Source of the DNA: Thereva unica
Lineage: Eukaryota; Arthropoda; Insecta; Diptera; Therevidae
DNA: 64,000 nt
Assembly: GCA_949987705.1 (NCBI GenBank)
Contig: OX465281.1
Location: 221,497,978-221,561,977, forward strand
Reading direction: 5' to 3'
Shown: positions 10,915 through 22,226 of the stretch, in pieces
Layout: the number at the start of each line of letters is the position of its first letter
How positions within the stretch are numbered: the first letter of the stretch is position 1
The notes under the pieces: generated by a model
Databases searched by the model: none
What the model was told of the DNA's origin: nothing
Seen by the model: the letters and a program-made list of their open reading frames with translations, nothing else
Program-made: the position numbers and the translations under genes

Positions 10915-12300
10915 CTAGCTGACCCGGCGAACTTCATACCGTCTCAGAATCAATAAATGTTCTGTTAACTTATTAGCTGAATTAAATATAGATTTTTTTA
11001 TGATAAAATGAATACTCAAAATGAATTAAGTTCAATAAATGTTCAAAAATCGAATCGAAATGATTCGCATAGCATTGTTGCACTACTTTCTGTTAAACTA
11101 TTTACTGGATAGTTTGCACTCGGATCAAATCCTTTCATTGAAACGCATTGTGTTATACGGCATTTTTCGTTTTGTTGTAACATGAGAGAACGAACAAAGC
11201 GGATGGTTTGCCGACCGTTAACATGCTATGTACAACTGATCGTGAGAGAAACATTCATTTTCTAGATTCAGACCAAAACACACTAAGTATTGGCCTTGTG
11301 ATATGTTAATCGTCCAGGTGAAGGTAAGAAATTGAATTGCGAAAATTCGGCGGAAACGACATCAATCCATTCGATTCGTCGACAGCAACACTGCCATTAC
11401 CGATAGTCAGCAATTGCTTAGACAAATCTTCGGTAGATGGATCGTTTAGCAAGGCAGATCGCATGTTTGTCGTCAGCTGTCGTTTCTTCATAAAGCGTCA
11501 CTGAGTCGATGATTTGAGACAAGCGTTTTTTTCATCAGCAGCGGTGGATCTTAAAATGAGTGATAGTGTTTGGCAGTTTTGGCCAAATCTCCAAATAGTA
11601 GAATAATTGCGCCTCCAAAACATCTTGAGTTATTGCGCAGATCTTTCATAGTTCGATAGTGGTACGTTCGTTTGAACCGATTGGTTCAATGCGTTTCGAT
11701 CTTGCTCACGTTCACGCTCCAATTCTCAATTGAAAGCGTCGTTCATTTGATGATAAGGCGTTGATATTCCTAACTGGACTAACAAACTGCCGAACATGAG
11801 GTAACACATGTCTTCGATCAAAAGCAAAGCCATGTATCTCGTCATTCACCTTGAGGTCGGGATTCGTTGAACTGAACCGAATTCGGCGTAAAATGTTTTC
11901 TGACATGTCATGCTGGTATTTGTTTGACAAGTCTCGTGGATTCGATGGGAAGCATGTCAAAATAATGATAGCAAATAATGTGCGTATCTGAGATGGCGAT
12001 GCAGAAACAATTTCTTCAGCGATTATCATGTTCCCAATGAGTATCGTTTTCAACGAAATTGAGCTGTTGCAGCCCGCAATATTGGGAACATCTCGCCACC
12101 ACCAGTTCGAAGCGATTCATATGATATCGGCCCACGAACATTCACCAGCAACAACCGCAAATAAGTTATTCGTTATTCTTCGGATGCAAATGCGACCAAG
12201 AGCACCATTAGAACCAACATCCATATGATCAGGAACCGCATTGCATTGCTCCCGACGTTGAAATTTCTTCGATAAGGTGTCCAAGTGAAATAAAATGTTA
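10915..12300 (-). pseudogene. Helitron Rep/helicase remnant, minus strand
   Basis: Short minus-strand frames read like successive parts of a Helitron helicase in the correct order: QIRTLFAIIILTCFPSNPRD and NKYQHDMSENILRRIR (11985-11880), then LTTNMRSALLNDPSTEDLSK and LLTIGNGSVAVDESNGLMSF (11490-11340), then LNLENECFSHDQLYIAC (about 11260-11205). These match the known helicase motif region and its C-terminal SHGQLYVAxSR-type motif. Several stops and frame changes show it is dead. On this strand the sequence ends GCCGGGTCAGCTAGT at about 10915, which fits the CTRR(T) 3' terminus of Helitrons. The 5' end is not identified. Confidence 0.75.
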
Positions 12301-12996
12301 TCTCAGAGGAGGGCAACGTTCGTGCAAACGGAACGTTTTGCAAATCGAAAAGAAACTGTACAAAGTTGTCGTTGGAGGTGTTTCAACATGTTGAGCAACA
12401 TTCGATGCATTGAAAAAAACTCGTTGATCATTCTCAAAATCCTTTCATTAGAACTCATATATCGTGATATCATCAAAAAAGCCGTTCCAAACAAAATGTA
12501 GAATGTCCCATGCTTTAAAAGTTATTCTGCTATTCGGGACGGACCACAGATTTCACTACGTTCACGTACACGTATTTGATAGGCGAGGGCCTTTCTTGTA
12601 GTTCTTTATTCTAAGGCTGTGATCGATTTAGCCATAAATAAAAAAAATGGAATTATCGAAAAAAGGAAGTAAAATGATAACTTGATGTAGTAGTGTAGTA
12701 GATTATCATCTTTTTCTAAAAGGGTAGTAAAACTACTACATATGTAGTAGAACGGTAACGCTGCTTCCGCGAAATGCCAGGAAATCTTCATTACCAAGAA
12801 ATCGTTAAAAACAGGTGAGTATTTTCAAATAAATTTAACTTGGGAGATAAAGTCGCGACGCTTGCACGCTCTCTGTCAACTTATTCCCCATTCAAAAATA
12901 TACAATTCCGTACCAGACAGGTCGCTTTTCGAAGGTAGGTATTGACAAAAACTAGCTGGCGGAGGATTCTCTGCATTCCAGTAAAATCGTAGAAAA

Positions 12997-15900
12997 CACT
13001 CAAAAAATGGCGTTAAATGAATGCTGTAAGAGAAAATGATTATTTTAAAACGTAAGTTTTATGGAACAGAGACAATGTATATGATTTTAATTATTTTTAC
13101 ATTAAAAGTAAAAGTATAATGATGATAAATGTATAAGGATTTATTTGTTGGAGGTCTCGATTAATAGGTATCTTCAATTTTATAAACATCAGCGCAAAAT
13201 GTATAAATTCTAACTTCCGGCCAAGTTTTCTATGGGAGAAAAAAAGAAAAATTAAAAACTAATGGGTTCATTAGAAAGCTTAGAGTCTCCTCTTTAAAAC
13301 CCTTCTTGGTTTTTTTAAGCGTACATTTTAGACAAGGAAACTTTAGTTTTTCCCCGACCGCCCCGCTTGAATATTTGAATTCTGAGGTTTGGCGCATCTA
13401 GAATTTTCGAATTCGCTTTCTTATTTTTATTAATTTTTTATAATAATAAAAAGAAATATTTTAAATATGTTATTACACAACTTTTAGTGAAATTTTCCGC
13501 TCTTTCACTTGGCGCAATTAGTTTTTTGAATTTTTTTTTTATTTTTCGAGATATAACGCAAAAACTAAATTTTCGAAATTGTTTTCGAAATTGAGAAGTT
13601 AGCATACAGTTTAGAGCAGCAGGTTTTTTTTTTATCGTGTTCTACACCCAAAAGAGTACCTATGACATAATTTTCAGCGATATCACATTTTGTGCTGGGT
13701 CAAGCCTCTGACAACTGGGCTATAACTTGAGAGGTAAAGGAGCGACATCGCGGTTGATTCTTTGATCAATACCCTATAATTTCATCTATAGTAAATATTA
13801 TTTCAAAGATAGGTATTAGCACTACACGCATCTCTATTAACTTGTATTTTTACATGTTATTTAAATGGAGAGTCTATATTCTATGTTAAAACTTTTGCTT
13901 GCACTTGCGATGGAAAGAGTATCATAAAGCATCTGTCCGGTTTCCTTATACCAAGATGAATAATGTTCACGTACTTTGAGCCTAATCCGCAAAAATAAAT
14001 TTAGCAATTTTATATTTTTTTACAACTGTAACAAATCTTCATTTTTATGGATGCAGATACAAAAACTTATTCTGTCAGTACTTTTGCTAGATCTAATTAC
14101 GTATCTACATACATAAAATTACAAAATTTATACAAACAAAAGTGACTTGACTCTAATTATTTCCTGCATTGCTTTTCCACTCGTATGAATTGTAGCAAAT
14201 TTTTCTTCACCGTCAAGGAAGTCCATGAGAATCCCCGAAAAATTTCTACAGAATAAATCATTTCATAATAAGACAGAGGCTCAAAACTGGCATTTATGCT
14301 CCATGGAGATTATCGTACGTTATGAATTGCCTTTAATTTCCTAAGATATTTATAAGGTCCTGAAAAGAATGTTCTTAGGACACCACAAGGCATAACGAAG
14401 CATGTATATACACATACACAGGAAACTGCTGCCTGGTTACGTGCCTGCATTGGTAAGTGTCATCAAAAGATAATAATTCTCCCTGTAAGGATCTGCTGTA
14501 TACCCGCCATTTTTGCTAAAGCGCTGAACTCAAGTACACTATAATATCGCTATCGAACGAGGGTTTAACAATACCCATCCCCCACTATTATACCGGTTCA
14601 CTTGCAGGACTTACAGCCGCGATTATTTATATTCTTCATCATCAGGACTTCCCTATTCCTTCTGGAGGCATCCCTTTTACTTATATACCAGAAACACAGA
14701 ATCCAGTTGTGGAGGCTACACGGGGCGGATGGGTAAATGCGCAAAAACAACACACACACATGGTCCTGTTAAGGAAGAAAGTTTACTTTTACCTTATCCT
14801 GAGACATAAAGTGCGCCAACTAAAGACTTAACTGAGTTCTTTAATTATTATTTATAGCTCGACGTAATTAAGAAGCATTAGATATACTCTCTCGTATATT
14901 ATAGACGAATTTATTGGAAGGGTGTGAGCTATGTCTGCCAGGGAAAGGGAATGGCTTAACAGTGCTGGGAAAAAATTAATAATTCAAGTTAAGTCTATGG
15001 CTCTGGGCACCGCACCTGCAGGATAACTTTGAAGAATTATAATGAATGAACAAAGGAAGTAGTTAATCATTGCCTTTTGTAAAATTTTCAAATTTTCAGA
15101 ATTCACTTCAAAAAGATTTTTCCCCTGTTAACATTGTTTTTTTAAATTTTAACTAAAAATTTTACCTAAGTAAAAAATTCGCCTTAAGAAAAGTGTACAA
15201 AGTACAAAAAAAAATGAAAGGAAATTCATAAATCAGGCGCTAAATAATCTAATCATACTTTAAACTTCATTACAAGGCCCTGGCCATATATAAATTTTGG
15301 GGTTTTCAAAACTTTATCCATTAATTAAAAATTCATATTTATATCTTACCATTTGCAATTTTAAGTGTTTTAAATCTTCTCGAGAAAAGTCATAAATATT
15401 TACAAGGACTTGCGGTTCTTGCTGTGAGCTCCTGCTCTAGAAATATGTTACAGAGATAAAATTTAAGTTTTGTAAAGTTGAGAAAAGAAAAAAGAAATTT
15501 ATACAAAATATTCATACATAAAAGCTCTTAATTTATACATTCTTCTTAGATATTTGGAATATAAAATGAAATGCCGTAGATGAATCTAGATCTATCCATC
15601 GCTTGCAATTAATACTAGATATGAATCTTATACGCACAAAGATCTGGGCTTATACTTGGTTGAAGCAATCTTCATTCACCGAAATGTGCATTTTTGTTGA
15701 GTGTGCAGCAGAAAATGTAGACATAATTTTTCTTAACCTAAAGAGCCTAATCTGGAAAAGTAGGGTCGACTGAGCTAGGTATGTCCACCTTCAGTCTGCT
15801 CTGAATGCCCAAAAATATGTGTCCGAAACATTTATTAGAGCTTCATGCTATGGGTATTGCCTCAAACTTAAGCAGTATAGCCTGGCGTATCGGGTCTGTC

Positions 15901-16007
15901 TGGTCGTCTGGCCTGTTCTATCTGGTCTTCCGGTTCTATCTGATCTGGCCGGTATATTTTTTATGTATATAACTGTTTATCTCTATAGTTGTATATCAGA
16001 GTAGCTG
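12997..16007. other. AT-rich stretch without a recognisable gene
   Basis: No long frame and no known domain. A possible MITE is bounded by CAGCGCAAAATGT (13190) and ACATTTTGTGCTG (ending 13697) but has no target duplication. A run of TCTGGTC/TCTGATC-like direct repeats lies at 15890-15955. Confidence 0.6.
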
Positions 16008-16314
16008 GGGGGCGAACGGCTAATAAAGACCTCGGAAGGTGGTGGCACCCGATTTGTCACTTCTGTCAAAATCCGAGGAAAGTCACTGCGGACGAACACC
16101 TATCGGACCTGTTAGCAAGTCCTAATCCCAACTCCCCGCGGTGCCTCCTGGGGTACGTCTTCGGAAGGAGCTAACAGGAGACGGGTGAATGGCGAGCTCT
16201 CTGCGCCACAAAACAGGGTTTTAATTTGGTTAGCAACCCGCTCCCATAAAAAACAACATTGCTACGAATCGGCAAACAATGGCTAGGAATCGGATGGACA
16301 GCACGACAACGACA

Positions 16315-17733
16315 TTTGCTTTTCGAACGAGGACACGAATCGAATCATGGAATGTGAGAACACTGCTTGCTGATGGACGGCTGGATGAAGTCCTTAACAA
16401 GATGAATTGATATAAAATCAAGATCATGGGACTCAGCGACACTAATCCTACCCGGGAAGCATATCGGCCCACACGGTGAGGCCTTCTTATATTCTGGCAG
16501 CAATGAAACAGAAAGCCGTAGGAATGGCGTTGGCGTAGTACTCACCAAAGAGACCAAGTGCAGCCTCATTAACTGATCACCAGGTTCTGAGAGAATTATT
16601 ACCGTGCGCCTGCGTACCAGACTAAGACGTACTAAGGTAGTCCAATGCTACGCAGACGACGATCAAGATTAAGGATCAAGGAAGAATTCCATATGCGACT
16701 GAATGAAGTTTTTCGCTCTATTCCAAGGGGAGACATCATTGTATTAATGGGTGACTTAAACGCAAGGATAGGCCCTAACAACACGGGCCTTGAGGATACA
16801 ATTGGAAATCAAGGCATAGGCCAACTCATGGTAGGTGGAACTTACTTTTGTCACAAGAAGATACACAAAGGAGACCTGGGTATTGCCCGATGGTAGAACG
16901 AGAAACCAGACAGATCACGTGGCCGTCTGCCGTAGATGGAGAACTATTCTGGAGGATGTTAGGAGCTTTAGGGGTGCAGACGCTGGAAGTGACCACTATT
17001 TGATAGTAGCAACTATTCAGCAACACTGGATCTCCGACACAACCTGGCAAAAAATGAAACGCAGAAGGGCCCCGAAAAAGAACGTGAACTCTACAGGCGA
17101 CATGAACAAACGTCACCAACTTGAACGAGAATACTCCCTATTGCATCAGGAGGTAAAAAGAAGCGTCCGGCGTGATAAAAGGCAGCGGATAAACGAGCTC
17201 GCAGAAAAAGCGGAAAACGCGGCAAACACAGGCTACAGTAAAGTGCTTTACCAGCTGGAAAGTACTCTACTAAAAAGCATGCCGTTAAGAGTGCGGATTG
17301 AAGGCTGTTATGCAGCGACGAGGAGCAACTCCAAAGATGGAGAGATTACTTCTTGGCCGCCTTGAATGGTTTACTTGCACTGGAACCTCAATAAAGCAGC
17401 AATAATGCACATCCAATAAGAATCAACACCCGCGCTCCATCGAAGAAGGGAATAGTAACCGCAATTCATGCAATGGGCAAAGGTAAAGCAGCTGGAAAAG
17501 ATGGCATCCCGCCAGAATTGTTGAAAGCCGATTCAAGCCTCATAGCAGATGGGCTTCAGCCAATCCTGGAAATAGCATGGAACACCTGTACCTTTCCGGA
17601 GGATTGGACGGAAGGTATCATAGTCAAAATACCAAAAAAGGGGGACCTAACAATATGCGACAACTGGAGAGGCATCTGTTTATTATCTACTGTGGGCAAA
17701 ATTTTGTCCCATATATTACTATCTAGATTCTAG
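16315..17733 (+). pseudogene. LINE-B endonuclease and start of RT (broken)
   Basis: Successive frames give an apurinic-endonuclease-like domain and the first RT motifs of an RTE-type ORF2. The N-terminus reads RIESWNVRTLLADGRLDEVL, the LINE endonuclease start. 16720-16770 reads VLMGDLNARIG (a metal-site motif). 16870-17010 reads LPDGRTRNQTDHVAV and GADAGSDHYLIVA (the DH and SDH catalytic motifs). 17473-17733 reads KGKAAGKDGIPPELLKADSS, then IPKKGDLTICDNWRGICLL, the RT fingers. Frameshifts separate the pieces, and the RT is cut at the hAT insertion. In animals this family is often mis-annotated as craniofacial development protein 2-like. Confidence 0.85.
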
Positions 17734-17935
17734 AGCAGTGATTCTCAACCTTTTTTTTTTGTTGCGGCACACTTTTAACAATTTAAAAATTTTGGCGGCA
17801 CACTAACAATACAATGAAAGAATTTTACTTACAGACCAGTCAGCTAGTGAAAGATTTAGATGCCCCATTTTCTCATGATAGCCTCGAAGAGGGTTGAAAG
17901 GTAGATCGATGTTGAGTTGGAAAAAGTCAAATTAA

Positions 17936-18286
17936 GGTGCCGCTCCTGGGTTTAACGTAACGTAACGTATTTTTCGTAACAGAAATAAGAGAACTATCTC
18001 CCCCGTCCATATTTTCACGCCAACATGTTTATAGGAATAGTAACGATGAATGTTTTCACACTTTCGATGGGCTTGTATTAGAAAATCAGTCAAATTCTCG
18101 ATTAATTATGACGCCCTTGTTTCCATCCCTTAGCCATCAATTATACTCAAGCCTTCACTTTTCGGGAGTCAGTTTCCATTCAAAAATCATGTGTAAACAT
18201 TGATAGCTTGAAAATATGGGCAGAATACGCCTCTTATTTCTGTTACGAAAAATACGTTACGTTACGTTATCCCCAGGAGCGGCACC
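17936..18286. mobile_element. TTAA-flanked MITE (piggyBac-like)
   Basis: A 351-bp element with inverted ends GGTGCCGCTCC...GGAGCGGCACC that continue through AACGTAACGTAACGTATTTT and its complement. It is flanked by TTAA on both sides (17932-17935, 18287-18290). TTAA target choice is typical of piggyBac. No coding capacity. Confidence 0.88.
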
Positions 18287-18496
18287 TTAATGAGAACTCC
18301 ATGTAGCGCAAATGAGGGGCATTCCGAAATAGTTTCCTCAAAAATAGCACTCAAAAAAAAACCAGCGATACTGAAGTGAGGTATGCATTATCAGTTTTTT
18401 ATAATGGCCCTAGTAGGCAAACCTTATTTCAAATTAAGTGGGGCGAAATCTGCCTTACATATTCAGAAAACGTTTCGAAAACCTTCAAAAAAATAC

Positions 18497-18821
18497 CCCG
18501 GCTTCACCGATTGAGCAAGCAAATTAGCGAACTGAAATTCTAACCTCAGTTCAGTTCGCATATAGTTTAAACATATTCAACTGAGGAAAAACAAACCTTA
18601 CTTCGAACAATAGGTCCCGAAGTGTAGTTGAATGTAAAAGCTCGCTCAAAAGATGGTAATTAACTAGAATAGTGGAATGCCATTCCAGTGGGCTCTCGCA
18701 TTTCTGATTTCTGGCGAAAAAGCAACAATTTGCACGAATTGAACATAAACTGGACTTTACCCGGTGAAGCCACTTACGTGGATTGAACTGAACATTCTTG
18801 AATTGAATCGGTGAAGCCGGG
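18497..18821. mobile_element. Small inverted-repeat element, CCCGGCTTCACCGATT ends
   Basis: CCCGGCTTCACCGATT at 18497 and AATCGGTGAAGCCGGG ending at 18821 are exact reverse complements, 325 bp end to end. The interior is non-coding and AACTGAAC/GTTCAG-rich. No clear target duplication, so the superfamily is open. Confidence 0.7.
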
Positions 18822-19295
18822 CCATTAAGCTTAAGTTTAACTCATACAAAGCTTTAGTTTTTGTTGATGTATTGCTTCATGTTTCAGGCAATTATGTTGG
18901 TGGTGCCCGGGAAGGGTATCATTTAACATACTCAATAGGTTCTGGTTCGATTACAAAGGCTAAGCAGCATTGGACGTAATTAGTACTCAGTTGGGACACC
19001 GTATTGGTAAAACGATACTTGCGTTTAAAAATATAAAGTTTTCGACACAGACACAGTTATTATTCACATATGCACGCCGAGCTTCTCAAACTTTTCGGAA
19101 TCCCTTTTCTACTCGGAATTGAGGAGGAATGGTTTTTTTCCGGGGCCAAATGAGGCATTTCCGTAGGACGAGGCGCGAATGAGGCAAGGGATAAGATTCC
19201 CAAAATGCTAGTCGGACATAACCCCATAACCAAAGAATTTAAAGCCAGCTCGTAATTCAATTGACCGAATAATATTTTAACGGTTACCTATTCGC

Positions 19296-20660
19296 GTGCT
19301 CCACACCTACAATGATTATGCTCCGCCGCCCCTGTTCGCTAGCAGTATTCTTCTTTTAATTTTTGCCGTAATGTTGTGGTCTTTGCTGCTCTTTGATGCT
19401 GCTTTGTCTAACGCTACATCTGCTTCCTTCGCTGCAGTCATTGACCTGCCTATGACATCTATATCATCTGCATATGCCATTAGCTGAGTAGACTTGTTCA
19501 GCATTGTCCCTCTAGTTGCAATACATTCCTACTCAGGACCGGCTCGATGATATTTGGCGCCCTGGGCAAACAAGTGTTTGGCGCCCCCCCCCCCAAAGAC
19601 ATGGTACCGTTGGTATATTTTTTTATCCGTATACCTTCTGATTGAGTGAATGTTTTTTCAGCATCAAGAGCATTTGCCAGCAAACTAGCTTCTACACAAA
19701 CATTTTCAAAACTCTCATCTGATCTAAGTTTCCTCAAAAAATCTAACGTTTTGTCAAGGGTTTGAGCAGCCTCCGATACTGCGAATTCAGCTCCTTGCAA
19801 TGATTTGCTAACTAAATTGATTTGATACAAAATTGTGTACCAAAAAACAGACAACAAAATGACATCGTTTTAATTTTTTAGCCAGGGATTCCGCTAAGCA
19901 TCTAGCTTCAACATCGAATGATTGGTCGTCATTCATTTCAAATAATGCATCATAAATTTCTCCCGATGTATAGCGGAATGGCCGAATAGCATCGATTCTA
20001 CTTTCCCACCTTGTGTCACAGAGAGGTTTAACAGTTAACAGCGGTTACTCCCCTTTTAACAATTTTTCGTGTATCACTTTGAAAAATTTTGCTTTTTTTT
20101 GGCCCACCCTAGTTTCTGGTTCCGTTTGTTCCACCTGTCTTAAAAGCGAACTGGACTCGAAGCGAAGTGTAAACGTGGACAAAGCGGGATTAGAAAGGTT
20201 ACACAGATATAAGACGGATTCAGGGACCCCAATAGGAAAAACCTGGGTATCCAAAATTTTTCAACAAAAACAAAGAAGAACTACAAATGCAGGTAAACAA
20301 TTGAATTCAAATTTCATTCCTGAATGACTACTAGCTTTTACTTAGGAATAAATTAAAAATTTAGAACATAAAAAAAATTGGTTGGTCGTCAGTGCCGCCC
20401 CCCTTTCGACAGCGCCCTGGGCAGCTGCCCAGTTTGCCCGTGCCTTAAGTCGGGCCTGTTCCTACTGGTCCGTTTTTGCTAAAAATATGTTAAGTAGTAA
20501 GCAGGATAGAGTCTCTTTACCTGAGGCCTCTGTTCGCACCGAAAAATTTCTCCGTATTCTCACTCCGTTTATCATTCGATGAAGTTTTAGTGATTTGAAT
20601 TAATTGGTCTGGAAAGTTCAGTTCCACCATTGCTTCGTAGATTTTTGAACGCAGCGCAAG
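19296..20660 (-). pseudogene. RT fragment (LINE), split by a hAT
   Basis: On the minus strand, 20650-20470 reads EAMVELNFPDQLIQITK and NRGLR (the NRGLRQGD motif, broken by stops). 19520-19316 reads ATRGTMLNKSTQLMAYADDI and DVIGRS (catalytic YADD). The two halves are separated by the element at 19534-20458. The YADDIDIIGR style is common in RTE/R4-like LINE copies of insects. The copy is dead. Confidence 0.75.
19534..20458 (-). mobile_element. Deleted hAT with perfect 8-bp target duplication
   Basis: The ends CAGGACCGGCTCG... and ...AAGTCGGGCCTG, with GGCGCCCTGGGC just inside both, are flanked by identical TTCCTACT copies at 19526-19533 and 20459-20466. The minus strand encodes an internal piece of a ZMYM1-like hAT transposase: CDTRWESRIDAIRPFRYTSG (about 20025-19965), then SLAKKLKRCHF, then FWYTILYQINLVSKSLQGAE and EASLLANALDAEKTF (19850-19660). 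The N- and C-terminal parts are missing and the frame is broken. Confidence 0.92.
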
Positions 20661-20675
20661 ATCATATTCTGTCTA

Positions 20676-20875
20676 AAGGTAGGTTTACATTTGCAAGTGC
20701 TTTCGCGAAAGTCACTTTCACGAAAGTAAATAGAATAGGGCTCTATCCACTTGCGCAAGTGCTAGTTCACTGTCATGCAGTGTTTACATGGCGTAAGTGG
20801 AAGCGAAAGTTAGACTTTCATGTCAAAAACGACTTACTTTCGCGAAAGTACTTGCAAATGTAAACCTTACTTTAA
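20676..20875. mobile_element. Small MITE with GGTTTACATTTGCAAGT ends
   Basis: AGGTTTACATTTGCAAGTGC at the left and its complement, GCAAATGTAAACCTTAC, at the right. The interior is built from palindromic TTTCGCGAAAG and CACTTGCGCAAGTG motifs. About 200 bp, non-coding. A TAAA-like duplication is possible. Confidence 0.7.
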
Positions 20876-21075
20876 ACTCAATGAAAAAGTATTAAACTCT
20901 TAATATTAAACTCTTTTCAATTACCTGTCTTAATGCAAATATGTGATCGGTTGTGAACTTTTGTTTCCTGAATTTGGCGGCACACTTCAGGAATTTGGCG
21001 GCACACAAAAGTGCCGCGGCACATAGGTTGAGAATCACTGATCTAGAGTAACTGTGGCAGTAGTCCGAACGCTTA

Positions 21076-21619
21076 GGCTACGTTCAGACGGTGATTTTTT
21101 TCCCGTATACCGTATACGGGATTTTATCGAATAGAACAGTGGCAATGATAATTATATTAATACGTTCCCACTAGGCCCATGCGGGAAAATCCCGTATTCG
21201 TGAAATTTGTTTTCCCGTATACCGTACAAACTTGTCACTAAGATTCGATAAATCTCGAATGTATTTTATCGAATGTGTGGCAAGTGGCGTTTGGTTTTAT
21301 ATTGCGTCGTTCACATGAACGAAATTTTCCCGAAACTCGAACTATTTTGTACTAGGCTGTTCTTCGAACTCGTGCGTCGAATGTTAATTACCGATTAAAT
21401 CTTTTCAAGGGCGAAGATGATTTCCCGTTATCAATCGAGTTATTTATTTCATTAATTAAAGAAAGGCTTAATTCGTGGGATAATGACGACTGGGCTGGAC
21501 TGGACAACATTTACGTGAAAAAATCGAATCGAATAGTCCCGTGTGAAAACCTGTCTCGTATTCGATAAAACCGTATACGTTAAAATCTCGAATCGAATAG
21601 TCGCCGTCTGAACGTAGCC
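21076..21619. mobile_element. TTA-flanked MITE (PIF/Harbinger-like)
   Basis: Inverted ends GGCTACGTTCAGACGG...CCGTCTGAACGTAGCC with TTA on both sides (21073-21075, 21620-21622). Removing it restores the LINE-B sequence seen at 32255-32290 (CGCTTAGGAGGCA). 544 bp, non-coding, with many ATCGAAT motifs. Confidence 0.9.
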
Positions 21620-21699
21620 TTAGGAGGCAACAGGCCTGATTCAGGAAGGGCCGCTCATGTATAGATCATATTAAAACCTTCAGATTCATAGTGGAGCAG

Positions 21700-22226
21700 T
21701 CTACTGAATTCCGTTTCTCCTTTACCTTCCTTCCGTAGACTATGAAAAAGCGTTCGACTCGGTTAATAGGAGCTTAATATGGCAGGCACCACGGCGACTT
21801 GGACTGCCTGATAAAATAATTGAATAGATAAAAGCCCTATACAACAATTCCAAATGCAGAGTTCTCCTTAATGGAAAATTATTCGTCAGCTTTGAGGTGA
21901 GCTCAGCATTACGACAAGGATGCCTACTTTCGCCTTTACTTTTTCTTATAGTAATAAATGACATCCTTGTCGGTGTTCTAGATAGTAGAACAGGCGGTTT
22001 GCTGGACGGCCTTAAGGATCTCGACTACGCAGATGATATCTGTTTACTGGCCCACAGACATCAGGACGGCAAGGATCCCGTCGAGTCGGAAGACCTAGAA
22101 CAACGTGGAGGCGGCAATAACTGGGAGATCCTGGTCGGCGCTGAAGGCTGTAGCGCAAAACAAAGTCCGCTGGAAGGCAACTGTTTCCGCCCTTTGTCCC
22201 ATGAGGGATTAAAGGGAAATAAGTAA
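21700..22226 (+). pseudogene. LINE-B RT core and 3' end (broken)
   Basis: Translation reads DYEKAFDSVNRSLIWQAPRR (21745 on), CRVLLNGKLFVSFEVSSALRQ then GCLLSPLLF (21860-21945), and LKDLDYADDICLLAHRHQD (catalytic YADD near 22027). After that an internal deletion joins directly to the extreme C-terminus/3' UTR. A stop near 21825 separates the first two pieces. Confidence 0.85.

Larger units (their letters stand above)
10023..12996. mobile_element. Large element with imperfect inverted ends
   Basis: 10030-10110 and 12880-12990 are diverged reverse complements (TTTCTGGAATGCAGA at the outer end; GGTAGGTATTG/CGATACCTACC; CGAAAAGCGAC inward). A second inner pair, rich in TAGTAG, lies at about 10770-10900 and 12655-12790. 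The interior holds a LINE-B 3' scrap and a Helitron remnant. Classification is uncertain. Confidence 0.45.
17736..21040. mobile_element. hAT-type element inserted in LINE-B
   Basis: Terminal inverted repeats CAGTGATTCTCAACC...GGTTGAGAATCACTG, each followed inward by GCGGCACAC motifs, are flanked by TTCTAGAG (17728-17735) and ATCTAGAG (21041-21048), an 8-bp duplication with one mismatch. The ends resemble hAT Charlie/Buster-type termini. No transposase of its own is visible. The 3.3 kb interior is swollen by other insertions, listed separately; the rest (17741-17931, 18291-18496, 18822-19295) has no recognisable gene. Confidence 0.88.
16008..22226 (+). mobile_element. LINE-B copy 1: RTE-like LINE, split by nested insertions
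   Basis: Endonuclease and RT remnants are interrupted by a hAT-type element (17736-21040) and a MITE (21076-21619). They resume at 21620 and end about 22226 after the shared 3' end GTCCCATGAGGGATTAAAG. Comparison with the minus-strand copy (31205-33400) confirms continuity across both insertions (TATATTACTATCTAG to GGAGGCAACAGGC). Between about 22069 and 22075 the RT core jumps directly to the 3' end, so the RT thumb region was deleted. 22227-23330 is AT-rich and shows no gene. Confidence 0.85.

Noticed and set aside
13190..13697. MITE with CAGCGCAAAATGT ends
   Set aside because: Inverted match is only about 13 bp with one mismatch and there is no target duplication; mentioned only as a possibility.
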